DNA from: Proteobacteria bacterium ST_bin11
GTDB lineage: Bacteria; Pseudomonadota; Gammaproteobacteria; Methylococcales; Methylomonadaceae
Assembly: GCA_002083615.1 (NCBI GenBank)
Contig: MSXO01000006.1
Span: 1 to 64,000 of the forward strand
Direction of reading: 5' to 3'
DNA length: 64,000 nucleotides
In this document: positions 54,735 to 63,213 of the stretch, piece after piece
Layout of the letters: each line of letters starts with the position of its first letter
Position numbering within the stretch: position 1 is the stretch's first letter
Notes under the pieces: model-generated
What the model was told of the DNA's origin: nothing
The model's database searches: none
The model's input: the letters and a program-made list of their open reading frames with translations, nothing else
Program-made: the position numbers and the translations under genes

Positions 54735-54887
54735 CTATTGCGTTTTGTTATTGGCTTTGTACCACCAAAGCCCCGCCAACCCCGTTACACCAGCCATCGC
54801 AACAAACATTAGCGTTGGATTTTGATATAAAGCATCGAGAAAAGCGCCGATGAATTTCGGCATGCCGCGATAGCAAGTGGTATCCAT
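54735..54887 (-). CDS. Small membrane protein, 50 residues
   Basis: ATG 54887 is preceded by CCGGAGCGAATC, a good Shine-Dalgarno site at 7-8 bases. The product begins MDTTCYRGMPKFIG and has one TM at about 26-43 (TLMFVAMAGVTGLAGLWW), followed by a short basic tail YKANNKTQ. No family is known to me. It lies between dnaE2 and the sigma-54 activator, on the activator's strand but downstream of it by 155 bases. The 'spacer' 54674-55042 is otherwise empty. Confidence 0.65.
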   Translation of the reverse strand: MDTTCYRGMPKFIGAFLDALYQNPTLMFVAMAGVTGLAGLWWYKANNKTQ

Positions 54888-55042
54888 GATTCGCTCCGGA
54901 GAATTATAAAAACGCAGCTTATTGCCAAAAACCGGGCTTGTCTAGTTCGCCTGTTTTCGCCGGCACTTCGCCATTTCATCGGACTTAACAACGTTTTCGG
55001 CTAGGTTCCATGCCCTATTAGCCGACCGCAGGCAAGGCTTGA

Positions 55043-56593
55043 CTATCTAAATTGGCCGGCATTAAGCCCATACTTTTTCAGTTTGCCGTATACCGCACGC
55101 GAAGTCAGCCCCATAGCGGCGGCAACTTGTTTGACGTCGCCGCGATGGCTTTGCATGGCTTGCTTCAGAAACACTTGTTCGGCATCACTTAGCAGATTTT
55201 GCTTGTGGGCGTTCCAGTCGTTGCCAGCCGCGGCAAGCGGTTTTTGATCCAATTCCAGTCGGGTCAATTCAATACCTTTGCAGAACAATACACTGCGCTC
55301 CAGGGTATTCTCCAACTCGCGCACATTGCCGGGCCAAGCGTAGGCGCGAATTTGCCCCATCACCTCGCGACTGACCGTTTGCACGTTTTTCGTGTATTTT
55401 TCGTTCAGACGTTTCAGAATCAACTGCACCAGATGCGGCAAGTCTTCCGGGCGTTGCGCCAACGGCGGTATCCATAGCCGCACCACATTCAGACGATAAA
55501 ATAAATCCTGCCGAAATAAGCCTTGCTCGACGTGTTGCTCCAAGGAGCGATTACTGGCGGATACGATACGCACCTCGACATGCAAAGTGTGTTTGCCGCC
55601 AACTCGCTCCATCTCGCCTTCCTGAATGACCCTCAATAATCGCGTCTGCGCGGCCGGCGATAAGGCATCGACTTCATCCAGAAACAATGTGCCGCCCTCG
55701 GCGCGCTCGAAGAAACCTTGATGGACTTCGATGGCGCCGGTAAACGCGCCTTTTTCGTGGCCGAATAGCGCGCTTTCTATCAAACTTTCCGGAATCGCTC
55801 CGCAGTTGATCGCCACGAATGGTTTGTGGCCGCGGTCGCTCATCGCGTGTATCGCCCGGGCAATCAATTCCTTACCCACGCCGGTTTCGCCGTTGATCAA
55901 CACCGTGGCTTTGGTCGGGGCGATCACTTCCACCTGCTGTAATACTTTTTGCATCGCCGGCGACTTAGCGATGATGGCTGGGGCCGGTTTAGCGGCATGC
56001 TGTTTTGGCAAACTCCACCAGACGTTGCGCATCCGTTCCTCTATGCGCGTATGCAACGCCACCATTTCCTGTTTTTCTTCTGGTTGGTCCTCGCGCCGAT
56101 ATTCCAGGCCTGGCTTGTCGATAGCCGCATCACGGCGGGTGTGAATACAAACTTCACAACCGCCGTTTTGCTTGGCGATACTCTGGCGAATTTCCACCTT
56201 GGCGTAGCCAAAATTACGCGCGGCAATCCCACCAAATACGCTGGAGGTCATCCGGCACAGCTCAGGAAAATTGGTCACACCATCACCGAATGGACAGCGG
56301 CTATTCACCACAGTGATAGTCCCGGCCTCGACCGAGGCCAAGGAAAAGTTACCGCCGATATGATTCTTTAGGGCCAGAATCAAATCGATGTATTCTTCAT
56401 TGCCCAATTCGCCTTGGCGTTGATACTCATCTCTGTAAGTCTGCTCGAAATACAGGCCGGCACTCTTGGCAATCCGCTCGATCAGCGATTCGCAATAATT
56501 ACCGCCCTCCTGCTCGCAAGCATGCATCAGCTCCAGGATGAAGGTTTGCAGGAAAAACACCGGTGAAATCTGGGAGAAATCGTGTCCGCTCAT
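55043..56593 (-). CDS. Sigma-54-dependent activator with Cys-rich sensory domain
   Basis: The 516-residue product has an N-terminal sensory domain (about 1-165) resembling MetOD1/V4R small-ligand domains. It carries Cys in SRCPFG, PELCRMT and GGCEVCIH, which might bind metal or a redox group. A linker leads to the AAA+ domain (about 205-440) with Walker A GETGVGKE, the sigma-54-contacting GAFTGA loop, and Walker B GGTLFLDEVD. A Fis-type HTH ends the protein (about 475-512, VAAAMGLTSRAVYGKLKKYGL). It is divergent from the DUF938-SDR-YdhR operon, which has a -24/-12 promoter, so that operon is the likely target. The inducer is unknown. Confidence 0.9.
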   Translation of the reverse strand: MSGHDFSQISPVFFLQTFILELMHACEQEGGNYCESLIERIAKSAGLYFEQTYRDEYQRQGELGNEEYIDLILALKNHIGGNFSLASVEAGTITVVNSRCPFGDGVTNFPELCRMTSSVFGGIAARNFGYAKVEIRQSIAKQNGGCEVCIHTRRDAAIDKPGLEYRREDQPEEKQEMVALHTRIEERMRNVWWSLPKQHAAKPAPAIIAKSPAMQKVLQQVEVIAPTKATVLINGETGVGKELIARAIHAMSDRGHKPFVAINCGAIPESLIESALFGHEKGAFTGAIEVHQGFFERAEGGTLFLDEVDALSPAAQTRLLRVIQEGEMERVGGKHTLHVEVRIVSASNRSLEQHVEQGLFRQDLFYRLNVVRLWIPPLAQRPEDLPHLVQLILKRLNEKYTKNVQTVSREVMGQIRAYAWPGNVRELENTLERSVLFCKGIELTRLELDQKPLAAAGNDWNAHKQNLLSDAEQVFLKQAMQSHRGDVKQVAAAMGLTSRAVYGKLKKYGLNAGQFR

Positions 56594-56618
56594 AAAGGCC
56601 TGAAAAAAATGAAATTAA

Positions 56619-56635
56619 GCTTCACATATTGAAGC
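56619..56635. promoter_or_regulatory. Candidate upstream activator site
   Basis: GCTTCA-CATAT-TGAAGC is a perfect 6-bp dyad 74 bases upstream of the -24 element, the usual distance for a sigma-54 enhancer. It is a short dyad, so chance is possible. Confidence 0.5.
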
Positions 56636-56708
56636 ACAAATTCACTACTCTACCCATAGCATTTTTATAAGCATTTGATTTTTATAGTGAGTAAGCGCTT
56701 TTTAATGT

Positions 56709-56723
56709 TGGCCCACGGATTGC
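56709..56723 (+). promoter_or_regulatory. Sigma-54 (-24/-12) promoter
   Basis: TGGCCC-ACGGA-TTGC matches the TGGCAC-N5-TTGC consensus with one change and exact spacing, with an extra T before and after. It lies about 90 bases before the DUF938 gene and next to a divergent sigma-54 activator gene. Confidence 0.78.
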
Positions 56724-56811
56724 TAAAATACTGATGAAAACCGCCGTAAGCGGCTTTTACCGCCAGGGAGTGACACTGGCTTAACGATAATAATCTTTCC
56801 AGGAGACCATC

Positions 56812-57468
56812 ATGAGTGACAACAAACCGCCATTGAACCCGCACCCGCTGAGCGAATACGTGGCTTGGGCCGGCCATCGCAACCGCGAACCGATCTTGGG
56901 CGTATTAAAAGAAAAACTCCCCAAAGACCAAGGTCGGGTTCTGGAAATGGCCACAGGTAGCGGCATGCATATCAATTTTTTTGCGCCGCACTTCGATCAC
57001 TTACACTTTCATCCGACCGATAAAGATCAAGAAGTATTCGATAACATCAAAAAATTAACCGGCGACCACGGCAACGACAACATCGCCGACCCGGTGCATC
57101 TAGATTTAACCGATCCCGACACCTGGTTCAACCCCGGCGACAAAGGCAGCTTCGACGCGATTTTCTGTATCAATATTTTCCAGGTCGCGCCGATTTCGAT
57201 AGCCGACGGCATGATGGAATGTGCCTCGCATCTGCTGAACGACACGGGCATTTTGTTGATTTACGGTCCGTTCAAAGTCGAAGGCAGCTTTACTACCGAT
57301 TCCAACGCAGAGTTCCACAGCACCCTATCGTCTTACGAGGTACCGGAATGGGGCTTGAAAGACGTCGCCGATTTACGAAAAGCCGCTGAAAAGCATGGCA
57401 TGGAATTGAAAGAACAAATCGACATGCCTGCGAATAATTTCTCGCTGATTTTTGGCAGAAAAGCCTAA
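56812..57468 (+). CDS. DUF938 SAM-dependent methyltransferase-like protein
   Basis: The 218-residue cytoplasmic Rossmann methyltransferase-like protein of the DUF938 family has a typical start (HPLSEYVAWAGHRNREPI) and the SAM loop VLEMATGSGMH (about 43-53). FHPTDKDQ (about 66-73) and AIFCINIFQVAP (about 119-130) follow. The substrate is not established for the family. AGGAG lies seven bases before ATG. It is the first gene of the sigma-54 operon; the SDR gene follows after 10 bases. Confidence 0.88.
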   Translation: MSDNKPPLNPHPLSEYVAWAGHRNREPILGVLKEKLPKDQGRVLEMATGSGMHINFFAPHFDHLHFHPTDKDQEVFDNIKKLTGDHGNDNIADPVHLDLTDPDTWFNPGDKGSFDAIFCINIFQVAPISIADGMMECASHLLNDTGILLIYGPFKVEGSFTTDSNAEFHSTLSSYEVPEWGLKDVADLRKAAEKHGMELKEQIDMPANNFSLIFGRKA

Positions 57469-57478
57469 GGAATATGTA

Positions 57479-58213
57479 ATGAGCGAAGTGCGTGCAGCCG
57501 TGGTAATGGGCGTGGGACCGGTGCGAGGATTGGGAGCCGCGCTGGCAACACATTTTGCAGCACAAGGCCTGCATGTGTTTATTGCCGGTCGCAGTGCCAG
57601 CAAACTCAGTGTGGTTGCCGACCAAATTATCCAAAAAGGCGGCCAAGTCACCGCAGTGGTGGCCGATGCCAGCCTTGATCAGGATGTCGAGCGGCTGTTC
57701 GCTTCGCTTCGCGCACAAGCCTATTCGCTGAGTATTGCTGTTTACAATGTAGACAGCAATATCTCGGCACCGCTGTTGGAAACCGATAGCGAACTGTTTA
57801 CCCGCTTGTGGCGGCAAAACTGTTACGGGGCATTTTTGTTCGGGCAACAAGTCTTGACCATCATGCAGAAGCAAAAGTCCGGCACCCTAATTTTTACCGG
57901 TGCCACAGCCTCAATGCGGGCCAGACCACCTTTCACTGCGTTTGCCACTGCCAAAGCCGGCTTACGGGCTCTGGCGCAAGGCATGGCGCGCGAATTTGGA
58001 CCGCAGGGGGTGCACGTCGTGCACACCATTATTGACGGTGTGATTGACGGGGAACGGGCGCGAAGCCAATTTGCGAACTTTGTGGCGGCGAAAGGCGATG
58101 ACGGCTTGCTGCAGTTGGAGGCCATCGCCCAAACCTATTGGGCGGTTCACCAACAACACCCCAGCGCCTGGACCCATGAACTGGATTTAAGACCTTTTAA
58201 AGAGCCGTTTTGA
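57479..58213 (+). CDS. SDR-family protein lacking the catalytic Tyr
   Basis: The 244-residue Rossmann protein has the cofactor motif GVGPVRGLGAALA (about 11-23), a GRSASKL segment that fits NADP preference, and the catalytic-region helix. In place of YxxxK it reads FATAK, so the usual Tyr is Phe. This variant occurs in an SDR subgroup and may mean a changed or lost oxidoreductase activity. Start ATG 57479 (MSEVRAAVV) has AAGGAA upstream; a longer reading overlaps the DUF938 gene. Second gene of the operon. Confidence 0.85.
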   Translation: MSEVRAAVVMGVGPVRGLGAALATHFAAQGLHVFIAGRSASKLSVVADQIIQKGGQVTAVVADASLDQDVERLFASLRAQAYSLSIAVYNVDSNISAPLLETDSELFTRLWRQNCYGAFLFGQQVLTIMQKQKSGTLIFTGATASMRARPPFTAFATAKAGLRALAQGMAREFGPQGVHVVHTIIDGVIDGERARSQFANFVAAKGDDGLLQLEAIAQTYWAVHQQHPSAWTHELDLRPFKEPF

Positions 58214-58257
58214 AACCTTGAATCGGCTAAAACTCAATAACTTGCAGAGATTAACTG

Positions 58258-58569
58258 ATGAAAACATTTTTGTACGCGGAATTTCAAGTAGCCATTCCTT
58301 TCGATCAAATCGATTGGCAACCTATCAACGTGGAGATGAAAAAGTATCCGGGTTTGAAATCGAAAACCTGGTTAAGCGGCGTTAACAATAAAACCGTCGG
58401 CGGTTTTTATGAATTCGATTCGATCGAAAATGCCCAAAACTATATCGACGGTTTGTTGCTGCCGTTTACCAAGCAGGTCAACGGCAACTTATCGGTGAAA
58501 TTGTTTGACGGCGACATCACCCAAGACGCCAACATCGGTATGCTTTCGCCGTTCTATCCAACAAACTGA
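58258..58569 (+). CDS. YdhR-like dimeric alpha-beta barrel protein
   Basis: The 103-residue ferredoxin-like protein resembles YdhR (putative monooxygenase-type, dimeric alpha/beta barrel). It has the opening FLYAEFQVAIPFD, the central GLKSKTWLSG and VGGFYEFDSIENAQNYI. YdhR-like proteins are thought to bind small aromatic or polyketide-like compounds, but the activity is unproven. It is the last gene of the sigma-54 unit, starting 44 bases after the SDR stop. Confidence 0.85.
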   Translation: MKTFLYAEFQVAIPFDQIDWQPINVEMKKYPGLKSKTWLSGVNNKTVGGFYEFDSIENAQNYIDGLLLPFTKQVNGNLSVKLFDGDITQDANIGMLSPFYPTN

Positions 58570-58659
58570 ACCGCGTCAGGCCAAGCTGCTGAAAAGCAGT
58601 CGCCTGATTACCCCGCCCCGCCAAAACAAAGGTATTTATTAACAGTGGATCACACTAGT

Positions 58660-58679
58660 CACTCTCCAGCGGGAGAGTG
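58660..58679. terminator. Hairpin downstream of the sigma-54 operon
   Basis: The stem CACTCTCC/GGAGAGTG has an AGCG loop and lies 90 bases past the YdhR-like stop. No T run follows, so it is a weak terminator candidate. Confidence 0.4.
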
Positions 58680-58860
58680 AACAATTCCTCGAAGAGTTGG
58701 CAAGTTTTGCAATTCCCTGAAAAATTAGGAGCAAAGTTGCCTGGGATCGCAGGGAGAAAAACTACGATCCGCAGCAACTGGCGAGTCAGCCAACATGGCT
58801 TTAATGACCAAACTCCAGCCTTGGCTAGGCATGCAGAACACACTCAACCAAGGCATTAGC

Positions 58861-59823
58861 TTATTTTCTCCGTCGGCGTGTGCTCAATTTATCCATTTTA
58901 TTCGAGGCCTGCTCGAACGATTGAAGCATATTGTCGAAAGCAGTAGCACTGCCGCTGCTGGTTACGGAAGGCTGACTGGATACAGCGTTGTCTTCTATAT
59001 GGCTGGCCGCATCTACCAACGGGTCGGTAATTCCAAGACTTTTGGGCTTCGATTCAACTGAACCCTCACTAGGATGATCAATATCCAGATCATAGCTCGC
59101 AACGTCACTTTTACCGTCGTTGATCAAATTACGCCGATATTGCAGAAACGATTCGCGGGTAAACACATAAGGATCCAAAGCGGCTTCGTTGATAAAGTTC
59201 AATGCACCTTCAGCGTTTGCACGTTCGCTAACCCCCTCAAGAATGCCGGTGCCCGGCAAGTAACTACCTGGATTGGCGGCCCTGTCGAGGATACCCGCCC
59301 CACCATCGCGAATGGTGGTTGGTCCAAAAACCGGCAAGACCAAATACGCCCCCTGTCCAACTCCCCAAACAGCTAAGGTTTGTCCGAAATCTTCGATGTT
59401 GTTTTTTAATCCGACTTCGCTCGCTACGTCTATCAAACCACCCACACCGAGAGTGGTATTGGTTAAAAACCGTCCGGCGTCCGAAGCGCTTTGTTCGAAT
59501 TTGCCCTGCAGCACATCATTAAGAACCACATTGATGCCCTTCAGGTTATTGAAAAAATTATTGACGCCGGTTTCCATAAAATCGGGCGTGATAAATTTAT
59601 AACCATCGGCAACTGGCTTTAAGAAATATTTGTCCAGTGACATATTAAAGCCGTAAATAGACCGATTAAAGCCTTCATACGGATCGGCATGACCTGCCTC
59701 ATGAACTGCTAACTCATCGCGCTTTTCTGTATTCGCGCATCCGGGCATCAGCAATGCGCTTGTCAATAAACACACTTCGATTAAAAGTGCGTGGTTTTTG
59801 CCTTGATGCAATTGGATAAACAT
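58861..59823 (-). CDS. mlaA: MlaA (VacJ) outer-membrane lipoprotein
   Basis: Removes phospholipids from the outer leaflet of the outer membrane and passes them to the Mla pathway. The 320-residue product has a lipobox LLMPGC (about 24-29). The MlaA core runs from about 48 to 245, with DPYEGFNRSIYGFN, GVGGLIDVASEVGL and GQGAYLVLPVFGP. The C-terminal 70-residue tail, rich in S, D and K (ending STRRRRK), is longer than in E. coli MlaA. No other mla genes adjoin. Confidence 0.92.
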   Translation of the reverse strand: MFIQLHQGKNHALLIEVCLLTSALLMPGCANTEKRDELAVHEAGHADPYEGFNRSIYGFNMSLDKYFLKPVADGYKFITPDFMETGVNNFFNNLKGINVVLNDVLQGKFEQSASDAGRFLTNTTLGVGGLIDVASEVGLKNNIEDFGQTLAVWGVGQGAYLVLPVFGPTTIRDGGAGILDRAANPGSYLPGTGILEGVSERANAEGALNFINEAALDPYVFTRESFLQYRRNLINDGKSDVASYDLDIDHPSEGSVESKPKSLGITDPLVDAASHIEDNAVSSQPSVTSSGSATAFDNMLQSFEQASNKMDKLSTRRRRK

Positions 59824-59864
59824 TGCTTAAAAATCCTGAAAATATATTGTTTCTGGAAGCTTTA

Positions 59865-59897
59865 AGTTTAGAGCTAAGCCTTAAGCCATTCTAAACT
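59865..59897. repeat. Inverted repeat in the mlaA/pilB-like divergent region
   Basis: AGTTTAGA/TCTAAACT arms are separated by 17 bases, with partial pairing inside. It lies 42 bases upstream of mlaA and could be an operator or a leader hairpin. Confidence 0.35.
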
Positions 59898-60055
59898 AAA
59901 GAATCGATTCGCTATTATAACTCGTGCCTCGTCTTTCCGTACGGTCTTCTCAGTTTTCCATGCTCTGCAGGGAAATTCCACCACCACGCTTTAAATCATA
60001 CTGCGTCTGGCATATTTGGCTAGACTAAACCCGTACATAATAGCAAACCAGGCGC

Positions 60056-61837
60056 ATGCGGGAAGAACACAAATCGGAAGACAGAAAGCTGGACATCAAC
60101 CAAGTCATCGTATGGCTGGCAGAAGATGGCATGCTGTCAGCCAAAGATATGGAAAAATGTCAGCAGTATGCGGTCGCCAAAATCAATCAACATAAACATC
60201 CGTTAAAGGTTTTGGCCGAGTGCGAACTCGCCGACCAAAGCCAGTTCGGCAACTTATTGACTCAGGAAGACTTGACGCAATGGCTGGCGAAAAAGCTGGC
60301 TATGCCGTATTACTATTTCGACCCTCTAAAAATCGACGTCCCTATTGTTACAGCCTTATTCAGCAAGGCTTACGCCGGCAATTACAATATTCTACCGATT
60401 AAGATCGACGCGGATGAAATCGTGGTGGCGACTGCCGAACCTTTCATACACGCCTGGCAAACTGATCTGGCAAAGATGCATCAGGGCAAAATTCGCTGCG
60501 TGTTTTCTAACCCGGACGAGATCAAACGCTATTTAGACGAATTTTATAATTTCTCTAAATCCTTGAAAGGCGCGCAAACTCATAATGATGGGCGGGCTGC
60601 AGAGGGCCAAAATTTCGAACAATTGGTTGAACTGAGTAAAAGCGCCGACCTGGACGCCAACAACCAACATGTCGTTAACCTAGTCAACTGGCTGCTACAG
60701 TATGCGTTCGATCAGCGCGCCAGCGATATTCACATCGAGCCTCGCCGCCAGCAAGGTAATGTACGGTTTAGAATCGACGGCATACTTCACAAGGTTTATC
60801 AGCTACCGATGCCCATTACGAATGCCGTTTTGAGCCGCTTAAAAATTCTGGGCAGGATGAACATCGCGGAAAAGCGCCTACCGCAGGATGGCCGAATCAA
60901 GACCCAGACTGGCAATGGCAAAGAGATCGAATTGCGGCTTTCCACTATGCCAACGGCGTTTGGGGAAAAGCTGGTGATGCGGATATTCGACCCGGAAGTG
61001 CTGCTGCGCGACTACGAGCAACTGGGCTTCAATAAACAGGAACTGGCAATCTGGAACCGGATGACCAACCAAGCCCACGGGATCATTCTGGTAACGGGCC
61101 CAACCGGTTCCGGTAAAACTACCACCTTGTACTCGACCTTAAAGCGGCTGGCTACATCGGAGATCAACCTCTGCACAGTCGAAGACCCGATAGAGCAAAT
61201 CGAACCGGCCTTTAACCAAATGCAGACCCAGGCCAACATTGGTTTGGACTTCGCCAGCGGGATCCGCACTCTGCTTCGGCAAGACCCGGACATCATTATG
61301 GTTGGTGAGATTCGCGATCTGGAGACGGCGGAAATGGCTGTGCAAGCGTCGCTGACCGGGCATTTGGTAATCTCGACTCTACACACGAATAGCGCACCGG
61401 CTGCGGTGACCCGTTTGTTAAATCTCGGCGTACCAGGCTATCTTATCCAGCAAACTCTCCTGGGAGCGATGGCGCAACGATTGATTCGCGTGCTTTGCCA
61501 GCATTGTAAAGCCCCGACAGCCCTGGACGAATTGCAATGGCAGGCTTTAGTCGCCCCATTCAAAGTCGCTATTCCCAAGCAAATTTATAAAGCCGTTGGT
61601 TGCCGGACTTGCCGCAATACTGGCTTCGCGGGGCGTATAGGCATCTACGAAATCTTCGAAAATAACCCTGCTCTGCAAAAGCTGATTGTGGAAGGCTGCG
61701 ACACGCTTTTGCTGCAACGCCAGGCTATCAGAGTGGGGATGCGCCCTTTGAGGCTGAGTGGTGCGGAAAAGGTCGCCGCCGGAATAACCACGATGGAAGA
61801 AGTTTTGCGAGTGGCGCCGGAGCGGATCGAGTTTTAA
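60056..61837 (+). CDS. PilB/GspE-type secretion or pilus ATPase
   Basis: The 593-residue cytoplasmic hexameric ATPase of type IV pilus or type II secretion systems has an N-terminal MshEN-like part (about 12-160). In other PilB/MshE proteins this domain binds c-di-GMP, so it may be another c-di-GMP-responsive step. The catalytic domain carries RASDIHIEP, Walker A GPTGSGKTTTLYS (about 348-360), the Asp box, and Walker B with the His box (GEIRDLETAEMAVQAS, TGHLVISTLHTN). A zinc tetracysteine follows (CQHC...CRTC, about 481-525). All key motifs are intact. It stands alone, without pilC, pilD or pilA. Start ATG 60056 has a weak ribosome site. Confidence 0.88.
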   Translation: MREEHKSEDRKLDINQVIVWLAEDGMLSAKDMEKCQQYAVAKINQHKHPLKVLAECELADQSQFGNLLTQEDLTQWLAKKLAMPYYYFDPLKIDVPIVTALFSKAYAGNYNILPIKIDADEIVVATAEPFIHAWQTDLAKMHQGKIRCVFSNPDEIKRYLDEFYNFSKSLKGAQTHNDGRAAEGQNFEQLVELSKSADLDANNQHVVNLVNWLLQYAFDQRASDIHIEPRRQQGNVRFRIDGILHKVYQLPMPITNAVLSRLKILGRMNIAEKRLPQDGRIKTQTGNGKEIELRLSTMPTAFGEKLVMRIFDPEVLLRDYEQLGFNKQELAIWNRMTNQAHGIILVTGPTGSGKTTTLYSTLKRLATSEINLCTVEDPIEQIEPAFNQMQTQANIGLDFASGIRTLLRQDPDIIMVGEIRDLETAEMAVQASLTGHLVISTLHTNSAPAAVTRLLNLGVPGYLIQQTLLGAMAQRLIRVLCQHCKAPTALDELQWQALVAPFKVAIPKQIYKAVGCRTCRNTGFAGRIGIYEIFENNPALQKLIVEGCDTLLLQRQAIRVGMRPLRLSGAEKVAAGITTMEEVLRVAPERIEF

Positions 61838-61987
61838 GGCGGTCTATCGGTTGTACATCGTTTTCGGTGCTGATGGGGTTAATTCTCAATCTATTCAGTG
61901 AGCTTGGGAAAACACCCGGCCTTAGCCGATGCGTTGTTTCCCCGCTAAACACGATAGGCGGATGAAACCGTCCTATTTCAAACTAGC

Positions 61988-62143
61988 TTAGTCGCAGCTT
62001 TTCTTCCGATTTACGTTGATATTGCTGGCAACGGTTGTTGAGGCAAATAAGGCTGATGAAATGATAAATTCGCCCGACATAAAACCGATCACACCGGTGA
62101 TAAACGCCAAACCGTTCAAAATATCTTTTTGTAAGTCATTCAT
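61988..62143 (-). CDS. Small membrane protein, 51 residues
   Basis: ATG 62143 is preceded by GGAGTAGAAAAA, a good ribosome site. The product begins MNDLQKDILNGLAF, has a hydrophobic stretch at about 11-38 (one or two membrane passes) and a basic, Cys-containing tail NVNRKKSCD. No family is recognised. It lies in the otherwise empty stretch 61838-62352 between the PilB-like gene and yebC. Confidence 0.6.
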   Translation of the reverse strand: MNDLQKDILNGLAFITGVIGFMSGEFIISSALFASTTVASNINVNRKKSCD

Positions 62144-62352
62144 TTTTTCTACTCCATAGTAAACACAGTCGCACTATAAAGTAGATGAAATTCATTAACA
62201 ATACCGTTAAATAAGCATTATTTGTTTTACACAAGGAAACAATAGTCGCATTACAGCTGACAATAATGATCGACAACACCTTTAACTAGGCTAGAAACGC
62301 TGAACTGCATGAACCTCCCTCTGAACTGACTAAGCGCCATCGAGTAGTGCTG

Positions 62353-63069
62353 TTAAAACTCGGCATCATGAAAAACGCTTTGGACATCGTCCAACTCGTT
62401 CAACATGTCCAAAAACTTTTCGAACATGGCCACATCATCGCCGCCGATAGGGGTCACGCTTCTGGGTATAAATTGAATTTCATCCACTTCAAAGTCGATC
62501 TCCCCTAACAAATCCGCTAAGGCCTGCTTTGCCTTGGCGTAGTCAGCATGGGGGGTAAATACAGTCAATTTGCCATCTTCGTTTTCCATATCGGACACAT
62601 CCACATCCGCACTCAGCAAGGCTTCCAACACCGCATCTTCGTCGTTGTGTTTAAAAGCCAGGATTGCCGAATGATCGAACATATGGCTGACCGCACCTTG
62701 GGTGCCGATCTTGCATTTAGTTTTGGTGAAACACAGACGTACATCGCCAAACGTGCGGTTGGGGTTGTCGGTCAGACAATCGACGATCACCATGCAGCCG
62801 CCGGGGCCAAAACCTTCATAACGAGCAGGCGCGAAGTCTTCTCCACCGCCGCCCTTGGCTTTATCGATGGCCTTTTCGATGACGTGGGTCGGCACTTGGT
62901 CTTTCTTGGCTCTATCGATCAAGCCCCGCAAGGTCAAATTGCCGGATGGATCGATACCGCCGGACTTAGCGGCCATATAGATTTCCCGACCATATTTGCT
63001 GTATACCTTGGCCTTGGCATCAGCGGTTTTGGCCATGGACACTTTACGGTTCTGATACGCTCTACCCAT
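62353..63069 (-). CDS. yebC: YebC/PmpR-family protein
   Basis: The 238-residue YebC/TACO1-family protein has the family start GRAYQNRK, the segment IDRAKKDQVPTHVIEKAIDKAKGG (in part), and the three-domain layout ending DDVQSVFHDAEF. Members bind DNA or help translation past Pro stretches; which applies here is not known. Start ATG 63069 gives the standard N-terminus. ruvC, often next to yebC, is not adjacent. Confidence 0.93.
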   Translation of the reverse strand: MGRAYQNRKVSMAKTADAKAKVYSKYGREIYMAAKSGGIDPSGNLTLRGLIDRAKKDQVPTHVIEKAIDKAKGGGGEDFAPARYEGFGPGGCMVIVDCLTDNPNRTFGDVRLCFTKTKCKIGTQGAVSHMFDHSAILAFKHNDEDAVLEALLSADVDVSDMENEDGKLTVFTPHADYAKAKQALADLLGEIDFEVDEIQFIPRSVTPIGGDDVAMFEKFLDMLNELDDVQSVFHDAEF

Positions 63070-63213
63070 TCGACTTTTGCTCCCTAGATCGTTTGGCAAA
63101 AAGCGCGATTTTACAGATAAGTATTTGCAGTGGGAATTTTTTGGCGGGCATCGCCGCCCGGACTGGCAAGGTTCGAACCGATTTTCATGGCTGAAAAGCG
63201 TTGTTGAGCGCCC

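Noticed and set aside
63165..63190. GGTTCGAAC stretch resembling a tRNA T-loop
   Set aside because: No acceptor, D or anticodon arms can be built around it.
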